Assembly (NCBI GenBank): GCA_030689585.1
Contig: JAUYFZ010000004.1
Span: 1 to 7,057 of the forward strand
Direction: 5' to 3'
Length of the DNA stretch: 7,057 nt
From: Rhodocyclaceae bacterium
GTDB taxonomy: Bacteria; Pseudomonadota; Gammaproteobacteria; Burkholderiales; Rhodocyclaceae
Positions 1-6,279 of this stretch are shown here, one piece after another. The position numbers and the translations under genes were made by a program. The notes under the pieces are model-generated. The model was not told where the DNA came from. It worked only from the letters and a program-made list of their open reading frames with translations, and ran no database searches. Each line of letters starts with the position of its first letter. The stretch's first letter is position 1.

Positions 1-70
1 TGGCTTCTCCGACAATTCCTGCACCGCTGATGATGAGGGGTTTATTGGATTCACGTAATTTCAGCATCAT
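1..70 (-). CDS. Start of a downstream gene with a Rossmann-like nucleotide-binding motif, truncated by the window edge
   Basis: Only the first 23 codons are visible; the gene runs off the left edge. The ATG at 70 overlaps the TGA of the glycosyltransferase gene as ATGA, the junction type used repeatedly in this operon, and an AGG lies about nine bases upstream. A second ATG follows immediately at 67. The visible peptide has a short charged N-terminus, then a hydrophobic strand and glycine-rich turn (PLIISGAGIVGEA, residues 11-23). That GxGxxG pattern is typical of the first strand of a Rossmann fold. It would suit a sugar oxidoreductase, an epimerase, or a PglD-like acyltransferase N-domain. 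The fragment is too short to choose, and the product is unassigned. Confidence 0.68.
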   Translation of the reverse strand, partial: MMLKLRESNKPLIISGAGIVGEA

Positions 71-1149
71 CGTTTTAACCTGCCATAGCGACGATAGCTT
101 TTCCATTGGCACAGAAGAATCAGAAATTGCGCCCATTGCAACCGCATCAACCAGGGCAAAACGCGGCTGTTGCCCGTGCGCGGTTGATAGCAGGAAAGCA
201 CACGTTGCAGGGTAGAAGATTCGATGAACTGACGAATCTCAGAGAGGATGCGTGGGCGGTTTTGTGAGGTGATTTGACGACAGGTGCGTACCAGAAAAAT
301 AATGGCGTAATGCACGAGTGCATGCCCTGCTTCTCGGCGAATTTGCTCGATGAGTGCGTGAGCACACTCGAATTCAACCAGAAAGGATTCGATTTTTTGT
401 TGAAATAGCTGCATGTCATGGATTAATTGCGGGGCATCGAGGGCCACCATACTGGCTGAAACATGAGCATCGTGCATGACATACACGTAGACGGGCTTGT
501 TGATGAAAACGATTTTTTTCGCTTTCGCCATGACATCAAGATTGAAGGCAAAATCTTCAAATAAACGCATGGTTTCGTTGGCAACCATGGCGTGTTCTAG
601 AATCATGGAACGGCGATATAACCGCGCCCAACAATAGCTCACCAGATGATTGCTGGGAGTAGTGAGGAAATGACGAACATAATGGAGCAAATCTATTCCT
701 TCCAACAGGTAGGATTCGCCTGTAAATGGGATTCCATTGGGTTGGAATATCGCAGGTTGCGGATGCAATGTGCCATTTTGTAATTTAAGAAAGTTACCCA
801 ATACCATGTTGATGGCATCGTTCTGATCGGCAATCGTCAAAAGTATTTCAAGGGCATTTGGTAGTAAATAATCATCGGCATCGAGAAATAAAATAAATTC
901 TCCCGATGCATTCTTAACACCGGTATTACGCGCCGCTGCTGGTCCGGCATTTGGTTGGCTGATGAATTTAATGCGTTTGTCGAGATAACTATCGCAAATG
1001 GCGCGACTGTTATCTTGCGAACCGTCGTCCACTAAGATGAGTTCCCAATCTAAAAAAGTTTGTTCCAATACGCTGTTGATGGCGGTGTTGATGAACCGTT
1101 CGGCATTGAACACCGGCACGACGATACTGACACGGGGGGGCGGGGTCAT
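67..1149 (-). CDS. Family 2 glycosyltransferase (GT-A fold)
   Basis: A 360-residue protein expected to transfer a sugar from a nucleotide donor onto a growing glycan at the cytoplasmic membrane face. Residues 6-120 form the GT2 domain: VSIVVPVFN at 7-15, the nucleotide-binding VDDGS at 40-44, NAGPAAARN at 67-75, and the metal-binding DAD at 90-92. The LFEDFAF stretch at 197-203 holds the Glu-Asp pair typical of the catalytic base in inverting GT2 enzymes. The C-terminal 130 residues are helical and basic, with a hydrophobic segment near 333-347 that may be membrane-associated. I chose the ATG at 1149 because it overlaps the TGA of the upstream gene (ATGA) and directly precedes the GT2 fold; an in-frame TTG at 1167 would add only six unconvincing residues. 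Codons 3-5 lie in a run of C. Donor and acceptor cannot be inferred. Confidence 0.93.
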   Translation of the reverse strand: MTPPPRVSIVVPVFNAERFINTAINSVLEQTFLDWELILVDDGSQDNSRAICDSYLDKRIKFISQPNAGPAAARNTGVKNASGEFILFLDADDYLLPNALEILLTIADQNDAINMVLGNFLKLQNGTLHPQPAIFQPNGIPFTGESYLLEGIDLLHYVRHFLTTPSNHLVSYCWARLYRRSMILEHAMVANETMRLFEDFAFNLDVMAKAKKIVFINKPVYVYVMHDAHVSASMVALDAPQLIHDMQLFQQKIESFLVEFECAHALIEQIRREAGHALVHYAIIFLVRTCRQITSQNRPRILSEIRQFIESSTLQRVLSCYQPRTGNSRVLPWLMRLQWAQFLILLCQWKSYRRYGRLKR

Positions 1150-3113
1150 GGTTGCTGTCTTGCACAACGAGAAGCATCCAGAATCGGAGTGAGCATTTCT
1201 CGTTCAAGTGCTTCTAATGATAAGAGCGGCGACATATCTTCCATGGGCATCGAGAGCATGGAACCGTCTGCCTGAGGCAGAGCGGCGCATTTGGGGGAGA
1301 GCGTTTCATCGGGCATTAGAGATACGTCGATAAGCATCGGGCCGGAGTGTTTAAGAGCCATGGTAAGGTCGGATTCGAGAGAGGCAGCGCAATTAATTCG
1401 TTGAAAGGACAGTCCATAAGTGGCCGCGAGCTTGTCGAGATCGGGTAGAAAAAGCCCCGCTTCCGGACCGGTGCCCAGATAACGCCCTTCAAAGTAATTG
1501 CGTTGTGTGTTGCGGATGGAGGCGTATCCCCCGTTATTCATAATGATGAGAGTGATCGGCAGTTGCAGGGCGGTGAGTGTTGCTAATTCCTGGAGATTGA
1601 GTTGCAAGCTGCCATCGCTTTCAATGGCGATCGTGGGATGCCGGTCATTCGCCAAGCAAATGCCGATGGCGGCGGGGAGTCCATAACCCATTGCGCCTAA
1701 GCCGGAGGTGAGAAAAACTCGCTGTCCGGGTTTGTTGCGAAAGGTGGAATAAAAGACCTCGATGGCAAGCCCAGAACTGCCTGTGGCCAGAGGTGTGTTG
1801 GGGGGGAGCGCATCGGAAAGAGCTGAAACAAAATGGTAGTGGCTGATTGTTTCCCTCTCCCCTAGCCCCTCTCCCGCAAGCGGGCGAAGGGAATGCGGTA
1901 GCTCTTGGGGGGGAGGGGCAGAGTGAAGAGTGGCAGAGTGAAGAGTGGCAGAACTTGAATAGCGAGATTTCCAATCAGCGCAGCGTTCGCGCCAGGGTTG
2001 GCAATTCAGTGGCGACGGCGAGTTGGAGAGCATGGCGTCAATAAAATGACGGGCATCGGCAGTGATTGATAAGTCGATCTCCATATCTAGTTTGTTGATT
2101 TCTTCGGCATCTACATCGACAATTATTTTTTTTGCCGCACGAGCAAAGCCGCGTGGGTTATAGGCGGTGACGACATTGTCCAGACGACTTCCGATTGAAA
2201 TTAAAAGATCGCAATTCTGCACCGCAAAATTGGGCGCACGCAACGCAACGACACCGGGTCGTCCGATGTTGAGTGGATGATCCCAAGGTAAAAGATCAAG
2301 GGCGTTCCAAGTGGTCACGACAGGGATTTGCAGTTGATTCACCAGTTGCACAAATTGCGTGGCTGCCCCAGATAAACGGAGACCGTGACCGGCAAGAATG
2401 AGTGGGCGTTGTGATTGAGCGAGTAATTTTGCGACAGGTTCAATAACCCCATCCCCTCCCCAGCCCTCCCCTTGAAGGGGAGGGAGTAAAGCATATTCAT
2501 GGTCATCCCCTTGAATTGGTAAATTGGAATAATGTAAAGCTCCTCCCCCTTCAAGGGGGAGGTTGGGAGGGGGATGGGGAAGATCATTCACATTAACCTG
2601 TGCCGCCTGAACATCCAACGGAATATCAAGCCAGACAGGGCCAGCACGACCACTTAACATGGCGTGAAGCGCGGCATCCAGATGAAAGCGAATCTGACTG
2701 GGATCAGTGATGGTGACCGCGTATTTTGTTATTGATTGCACCATTGAAATAATGTCGACTTCCTGCACACCGCTTTGTCGCAAAGGGCGGCCATTGAGAA
2801 GGTCAGCGCGTTTAACCTGTCCGGAAATCACCAACATGGGAATTGAATCTATCCAAGCTCCTGCGACGGGTGTAATGGCATTGGTAGCACCGGGGCCGGT
2901 TGTAACCATGCATACCCCAAATGTTTCGCGTGAACGTCCCCACGCTTCCGCCGCAATACCGCAAGCTTGTTCGTGGTGGCAGGGAATAGGCACCAACCGT
3001 TTTTCACAGGCGAGGGCATCGTTCAAATACATCGCGCCGCCGCCCGGTAGGAAAAATATGTCGCGTGCGCCCAAGTCGGCCAAACGCATCATCAGGTAAT
3101 CGGCCACGCGCAT
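1146..3113 (-). CDS. Acetolactate-synthase-like thiamine diphosphate enzyme with two repeat-derived insertions
   Basis: A 655-residue ThDP enzyme of the acetolactate synthase superfamily. The N-terminal Pyr domain (about 1-175) has PGGG at 23-26 and the cofactor-activating glutamate at 48 (CHHEQACG). The central domain spans about 225-360. The C-terminal PP domain has the SDGS...NN cofactor motif at 499-502 and 526-527, with Ser499 replacing the usual first Gly. Family members are usually about 550-590 residues. The excess matches two low-complexity Pro/Gly/Glu-rich insertions, at about 179-222 and 385-421, both at domain boundaries and both made of palindromic DNA. Sitting beside rfbG and rfbH with no regulatory-subunit gene, it is more likely a sugar-modifying enzyme, such as one like YerE that adds an acetyl branch to a CDP-ketosugar, than a valine-pathway enzyme. 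That role is inference. The ATG at 3113 follows the upstream stop by two bases. Confidence 0.9.
   Translation of the reverse strand: MRVADYLMMRLADLGARDIFFLPGGGAMYLNDALACEKRLVPIPCHHEQACGIAAEAWGRSRETFGVCMVTTGPGATNAITPVAGAWIDSIPMLVISGQVKRADLLNGRPLRQSGVQEVDIISMVQSITKYAVTITDPSQIRFHLDAALHAMLSGRAGPVWLDIPLDVQAAQVNVNDLPHPPPNLPLEGGGALHYSNLPIQGDDHEYALLPPLQGEGWGGDGVIEPVAKLLAQSQRPLILAGHGLRLSGAATQFVQLVNQLQIPVVTTWNALDLLPWDHPLNIGRPGVVALRAPNFAVQNCDLLISIGSRLDNVVTAYNPRGFARAAKKIIVDVDAEEINKLDMEIDLSITADARHFIDAMLSNSPSPLNCQPWRERCADWKSRYSSSATLHSATLHSAPPPQELPHSLRPLAGEGLGERETISHYHFVSALSDALPPNTPLATGSSGLAIEVFYSTFRNKPGQRVFLTSGLGAMGYGLPAAIGICLANDRHPTIAIESDGSLQLNLQELATLTALQLPITLIIMNNGGYASIRNTQRNYFEGRYLGTGPEAGLFLPDLDKLAATYGLSFQRINCAASLESDLTMALKHSGPMLIDVSLMPDETLSPKCAALPQADGSMLSMPMEDMSPLLSLEALEREMLTPILDASRCARQQP
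1853..1891. repeat. GC-rich palindromic element, second subtype, inserted in the ThDP-enzyme gene
   Basis: Pyrimidine-rich sequence leading into CCCGC-AA-GCGGG at 1873-1884, then an imperfect purine arm. It shares the general architecture of the elements at 2447-2580 and 5334-5381 (C-rich lead, short palindrome, G-rich exit) but has a different core. Minus-strand translation is LRPLAGEGLGERE, a low-complexity linker between the central and C-terminal domains of the enzyme. Confidence 0.7.
1918..1951. repeat. Tandem 15-bp direct repeat
   Basis: Two exact copies of GCAGAGTGAAGAGTG (1918-1932 and 1933-1947) plus four bases of a third. Fifteen bases keep the frame and encode SATLH twice in the ThDP-enzyme linker. 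It abuts the palindromic insertion at 1853-1891, so it is probably part of the same expanded, weakly constrained linker. Confidence 0.9.
2447..2580. repeat. Composite two-armed palindromic element inserted in the ThDP-enzyme gene
   Basis: Two inverted copies of a roughly 40-base element. The left copy (2447-2484) starts CCCCATCCCCTCCC and ends in a perfect palindrome at 2464-2484. The right copy (2541-2580) carries a related perfect palindrome at 2543-2563 (CCTCCCCCTT, C, AAGGGGGAGG) and ends GGGAGGGGGATGGGG. The outer ends of the two copies are inverted matches apart from one C in run length. A 56-base AT-richer centre (2485-2540) separates them. The arrangement resembles BIME/MITE-like paired palindromes. 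It stays open on the minus strand and encodes PPPNLPLEGGG from one arm and LLPPLQGEGWGGDG from the other. Confidence 0.85.
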
Positions 3114-3115
3114 GG

Positions 3116-4615
3116 TTATCCCATCCAATAGGTTAATAAGGTTTTGCGGGATTTGTTCTGGTTGATCGCTTTATCGGTGTAGAAGGAATCGGCTCCGTTG
3201 TGGGTGGTGGAAATTTCCTCGATGATGGAACCCGTGGGAGAAATGAAGGCATGACGAACGCCGGGTTCGACGGTAACGACATCGCCCGGGTTGCAAATGC
3301 GGGTGATGCCGTTTAATTGCAGATGGACTTCTCCTCGCAAAATATGAAAGGTTTCTTCTTTTTCGTTATGCCATTGTTCAGGATGCGCCTGCCCGGGCAG
3401 ACTCACCAGCAGCTTTTTGCAATAGCCGCGATTGACGATGGTAATGAGCACGAGCCCCACGCGCTCGAATTCGTCTAGTCCGTAATGGTGGGATATTTCA
3501 AGGTCGGCACTGCCAGGGACGGCGATGCGGGCTTCTTCCAGCACGGCACGAACACGATGGGCGATTTCCCAGACCTGTTTGCGTTGATCGCGGCGAAAAA
3601 CGTTTTGCGGCGTGAGTGCCGCATCAACCGCAATCGGGTTTGAAGCGGTAAAGATTGAATATTTTGACCAGTCATTGGCAGTGAGTTGAGATTCCATCGG
3701 CGGAAAGGCGCAATAGATATCCTCATCGCGAAGGGTTTCTCCGGCAGAAATGGCGCGGCGTGCAAATACTCCTCGACGCAAAGATTGCAGACTGGCGGCT
3801 TCAACGGGATTCGGAGGGAGCCGCGAATGGCCGATACCGCAAAGGGTTTGGGCCGCACGGGCAGCCGTCAACCAAGCACGCACCTGATCGGGCGTGGATG
3901 AATAGGCATTGATGGGGTAACACTCTGTGGGCAGACCGACATGTTTTTCAAATAGGTTTACCTGCTTGGCGATGGCCAGTTTGATGACATCGGTGTGATC
4001 TGGAGATTCATGGGTTGAAAATCCGATGCGCACCCCCGGGTAGCGGGTGCGCAAGAAATCGATTTGTGAAAGGTGCAGGTGCGCATCCGGCGTGGGATAT
4101 TCACCGACGCAGTGTAAAAGCGCGAATTCCTGACATCGGTGCAACAGGAAACTGTTCACTCTATCCATGTCTTCCAAGCTGGCTCCGGCGGTGGAGGCGA
4201 TGACCGGTTTGCCAGCACTGGTAATACGTTCGAGCAGGGGCCAATCGGTGAAGGAACAACTGGCAATTTTGATGAAATCGAGCCTCTGTGCTTCGATGAC
4301 TTCCACGGACGGTTCGTCAAAAGGGGTGGCCGCGACGAGAAACCCCTGCACTCGCATTTCAGCGACGAGCCGGTCAAAATCGGCACGGGATAATCGGGTT
4401 TCGGAAAATCGTTTGATATATTTTATGTCGTCGCGATTTTTCATTGCTGGATGAATGAAAGTATCCAAATCGCGGTATTGCAGTTTGAACGCGAACTGGA
4501 ATTCCGGAAAATCGTGGCAGACGGCCCCGAAGGCACGCACGATTGCAATTCCATGATTCACATCGCCCATGTGGTTGTTGGCCATTTCGAGAATGAACAG
4601 GTTATTTGGAATCAT
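3116..4615 (-). CDS. NeuB-like PEP-dependent sialic/ulosonic acid synthase with SAF and C-terminal cupin domains
   Basis: A 499-residue protein. Residues 5-260 match the NeuB TIM barrel, which condenses PEP with a sugar to give a nine-carbon or similar keto-acid. Visible landmarks are EMANNH at 10-15, FAFKLQ at 41-46, FIKIAS at 114-119, STAGAS at 141-146, LLHCVGEYPTP at 166-176, GFSTHES at 198-204 and EKHVGL at 223-228. Residues about 279-342 (LRRGVFARRAISAGE) are a SAF/antifreeze-like domain, which in NeuB covers the partner active site in the dimer. Residues about 375-475 form a cupin with candidate metal ligands His411, His416, Glu421 and His455. Classical NeuB is about 350 residues, so the cupin is an extra domain, perhaps a sugar isomerase or sensor. 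The ATG at 4615 overlaps the upstream TGA (ATGA); an upstream start at 4702 would lie 91 bases inside rfbH and add unrelated residues. The true substrate is unknown. Confidence 0.9.
   Translation of the reverse strand: MIPNNLFILEMANNHMGDVNHGIAIVRAFGAVCHDFPEFQFAFKLQYRDLDTFIHPAMKNRDDIKYIKRFSETRLSRADFDRLVAEMRVQGFLVAATPFDEPSVEVIEAQRLDFIKIASCSFTDWPLLERITSAGKPVIASTAGASLEDMDRVNSFLLHRCQEFALLHCVGEYPTPDAHLHLSQIDFLRTRYPGVRIGFSTHESPDHTDVIKLAIAKQVNLFEKHVGLPTECYPINAYSSTPDQVRAWLTAARAAQTLCGIGHSRLPPNPVEAASLQSLRRGVFARRAISAGETLRDEDIYCAFPPMESQLTANDWSKYSIFTASNPIAVDAALTPQNVFRRDQRKQVWEIAHRVRAVLEEARIAVPGSADLEISHHYGLDEFERVGLVLITIVNRGYCKKLLVSLPGQAHPEQWHNEKEETFHILRGEVHLQLNGITRICNPGDVVTVEPGVRHAFISPTGSIIEEISTTHNGADSFYTDKAINQNKSRKTLLTYWMG
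3119..3126 (-). promoter_or_regulatory. Ribosome binding site deciding the ThDP-enzyme start
   Basis: GGATGGGA on the minus strand, ending five bases before the ATG at 3113 and overlapping the end of the NeuB-like gene. It supports 3113 over the in-frame TTG at 3128, which would place the start before this site. Confidence 0.5.
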
Positions 4616-6279
4616 CGGGCATCTTTCAGAAAATAGTCGTGCAGGGTTTGGGCAATAAAATCTAAATGCGTTGAAGTAAGACCTGGCCAGAGTCCCACCC
4701 AAAAAGTGTGATGCAAAATGAGGTCGGTTTGTGGCAATTCACCTACAGTGCGATAGGTGCGTCCTGCAAAATAGGGTTGCTTTGTTACGTTGCCTGCGAA
4801 TAACAAACGGGTGCCGATATTTTTACTATCCAGATAACGCAATAGGTCGGGGCGCGAAGCATTGGGTATTTCTTGGCGCAAGGTAAGCAACATCCCAAAC
4901 CACGAGGGCGATGAATTAGGTGTGGCTTCTGGCAGAATTAAAAATTCTTCAAGTGGTAATAGAGCATTGCGCAAGGTTTCAAAGTTTTGTCGACGGGTTT
5001 CTACGAAGCCAGGCAGTTTATCCATTTGTGCCACTGCACAGGCGGCTTGAATATCGGTGATCTTCAAATTGAAGCCGAGATGCGAATAGATGTATTTGTG
5101 ATCGTAGCCTTCGGGTAAATCGCCCAGTTTGCGCGAATATCGTTTTTTGCAAGTGGCATCCGAACCCGGCGCACACCAGCAATCGCGCCCCCAGTCCCGA
5201 ATGGATTCCATGGCACGAACCAGCGTGGCATCGTTGGTGAATACCGCTCCGCCTTCGCCCATGGTGATTTGATGGGCAGGATAGAAACTTAATGTGCCGA
5301 TATGACCGAAGGTACCGACATGGCGAGGGATTTCCCCCTCTCCCCGACCCCCATCCCCACCCTCCCCTTGAAGGGGAGGGAGACAACCAGTGTAGGTGGC
5401 ACCTAACGCATCGCAACAATCTTCGATCAGCCAGAGATTGTGTTCTTTGACGAGTGCCATGACGGCATCAAGATTGAAGGGGTTGCCCATCGTATGCGCC
5501 AGCATGATCGCTCGTGTTTTTGGGGTGATGGCTGCTTTTATTTGGGTCGCATCGATGTTGTAGGTGGGCAATGTTACATCGACGAAAACGGGGATTAAGC
5601 CGTAGAGCAATATCGGGTTGATTGTGGTGGGAAACCCTGCGGCCACGGTGATGACTTCATCGCCCGGTTTGAGTGCTCGCTCCCCCAAAAGCGGAGAAGT
5701 CAGCGAAGCCAGTGCAACAAGATTAGCCGATGATCCTGAATTGACCGTGCGGACATACTTACAGCCGATGAAGTTTGATAACTTGTTTTCGAGCGTGGCG
5801 TTATAGCGGTCTGCCGTTAACCAGCCATCCAAACAGGCATCTACCATGTTGACGAGTTCTTCGGCATCCATGACTTTGCCAGAAGGGGGAACAGCACCTG
5901 GCTTGAAGTATTGTGGTGTATGTCGAAAACGATCAAATTTTGTAATTTCGTCAGCAATGATTTCTCGATAGATGCGAGTCATAGCCGCATCGGTGAGTCG
6001 TGCCCAATGTTTGATGAGTAACGATTCATGAAGCAGATACGTTTTGTCAAAACGGAGGTAGCTATTTAACGGCAATGCGGGGCCGTCGTAATCCGCGACA
6101 TCAATGGTGATGGCGCGTTCATGGCCTTCATGGGGTGTGGTGGTGATAAATAGAAAACGCGCATCCCCCTGGGTATCTCCATCGGTTAGTGCTAACGCAG
6201 GACGCGCTTTAACCTGAGTGAGATCAGTAAAAGGAAATGGTATTTTATAAATACTGCCGGCGCGAATTTTATAGATCAT
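4612..6279 (-). CDS. rfbH: PemK/MazF-like toxin domain fused to RfbH (CDP-6-deoxy-4-keto-D-glucose 3-dehydrase, E1)
   Basis: A 555-residue continuous ORF. Residues 1-110 look like a PemK/MazF-type toxin: IPFPFTDLTQVKARPALAL at 13-31, then LRFDKTYLLHESLL at 75-88. From about 125 onward it is RfbH, which removes the C3 hydroxyl of CDP-4-keto-6-deoxyglucose using PMP and a [2Fe-2S] cluster. Seen: SGSSANL at 181-187, GFPTT at 215-219, and His336 (YPAH) where the E1 family replaces the usual PLP lysine. The cluster cysteines 289, 367, 369 and 377 correspond to C193, C251, C253 and C261 of Yersinia E1. Gln337 replaces a second His often seen next to the catalytic one, and a Ser replaces a non-ligand Cys in CAPGSDATC. 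About 20 extra residues (within 299-321) come from a palindromic insertion. The ATG at 6279 is preferred over 6288 because AGAGGA lies eight bases upstream. A reductase partner (E3) is not in the window. Confidence 0.9.
   Translation of the reverse strand: MIYKIRAGSIYKIPFPFTDLTQVKARPALALTDGDTQGDARFLFITTTPHEGHERAITIDVADYDGPALPLNSYLRFDKTYLLHESLLIKHWARLTDAAMTRIYREIIADEITKFDRFRHTPQYFKPGAVPPSGKVMDAEELVNMVDACLDGWLTADRYNATLENKLSNFIGCKYVRTVNSGSSANLVALASLTSPLLGERALKPGDEVITVAAGFPTTINPILLYGLIPVFVDVTLPTYNIDATQIKAAITPKTRAIMLAHTMGNPFNLDAVMALVKEHNLWLIEDCCDALGATYTGCLPPLQGEGGDGGRGEGEIPRHVGTFGHIGTLSFYPAHQITMGEGGAVFTNDATLVRAMESIRDWGRDCWCAPGSDATCKKRYSRKLGDLPEGYDHKYIYSHLGFNLKITDIQAACAVAQMDKLPGFVETRRQNFETLRNALLPLEEFLILPEATPNSSPSWFGMLLTLRQEIPNASRPDLLRYLDSKNIGTRLLFAGNVTKQPYFAGRTYRTVGELPQTDLILHHTFWVGLWPGLTSTHLDFIAQTLHDYFLKDAR
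5334..5381. repeat. GC-rich palindromic element inserted in rfbH
   Basis: A pyrimidine-rich lead-in (5334-5359) followed by a perfect palindrome at 5360-5380, with arms CCCTCCCCTT and AAGGGGAGGG around one central G. The 21-base palindrome is identical to the one at 2464-2484. Read on the minus strand in the rfbH frame it gives LPPLQGEG followed by Gly/Glu-rich residues. It lies in a protein region about 20 residues longer than in RfbH homologues, so I read it as an insertion and not native sequence. It has one arm only, unlike the two-armed copy in the ThDP gene. Confidence 0.85.

Noticed and set aside
1150..1167. TTG start of the glycosyltransferase at 1167
   Set aside because: The ATG at 1149 overlaps the preceding stop as ATGA and sits directly before the GT2 domain.
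1847..2044. Plus-strand open frame over the palindromic and tandem repeats
   Set aside because: It is open because of repeat composition; it is antisense to a conserved enzyme and has no recognisable domain.
2447..2580. CRISPR-like array or rho-independent terminator
   Set aside because: There are only two inverted copies with one spacer, not a series of direct repeats, and no T-run follows the hairpins. The element is translated inside an intact enzyme gene.
2707..3099. Plus-strand 130-codon open frame
   Set aside because: It is antisense to the conserved N-terminal ThDP domain, has no family resemblance and is best explained as a coding shadow.
1146..3113. Housekeeping acetolactate synthase (ilvB) for branched-chain amino acids
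   Set aside because: No small-subunit gene follows and all neighbours are sugar-biosynthesis genes; a sugar-modifying role fits better, though the reaction is unproven.
3114..3128. TTG start of the ThDP enzyme at 3128
   Set aside because: The ATG at 3113 gives the typical MRVADYL beginning and has a better placed ribosome site; the TTG adds five residues with no family support.
4616..4702. Upstream extension of the NeuB-like gene to 4702
   Set aside because: It would lie within the conserved C-terminus of RfbH and add residues unlike any NeuB N-terminus. The ATG at 4615 forms an ATGA overlap and precedes the conserved EMANNH motif.
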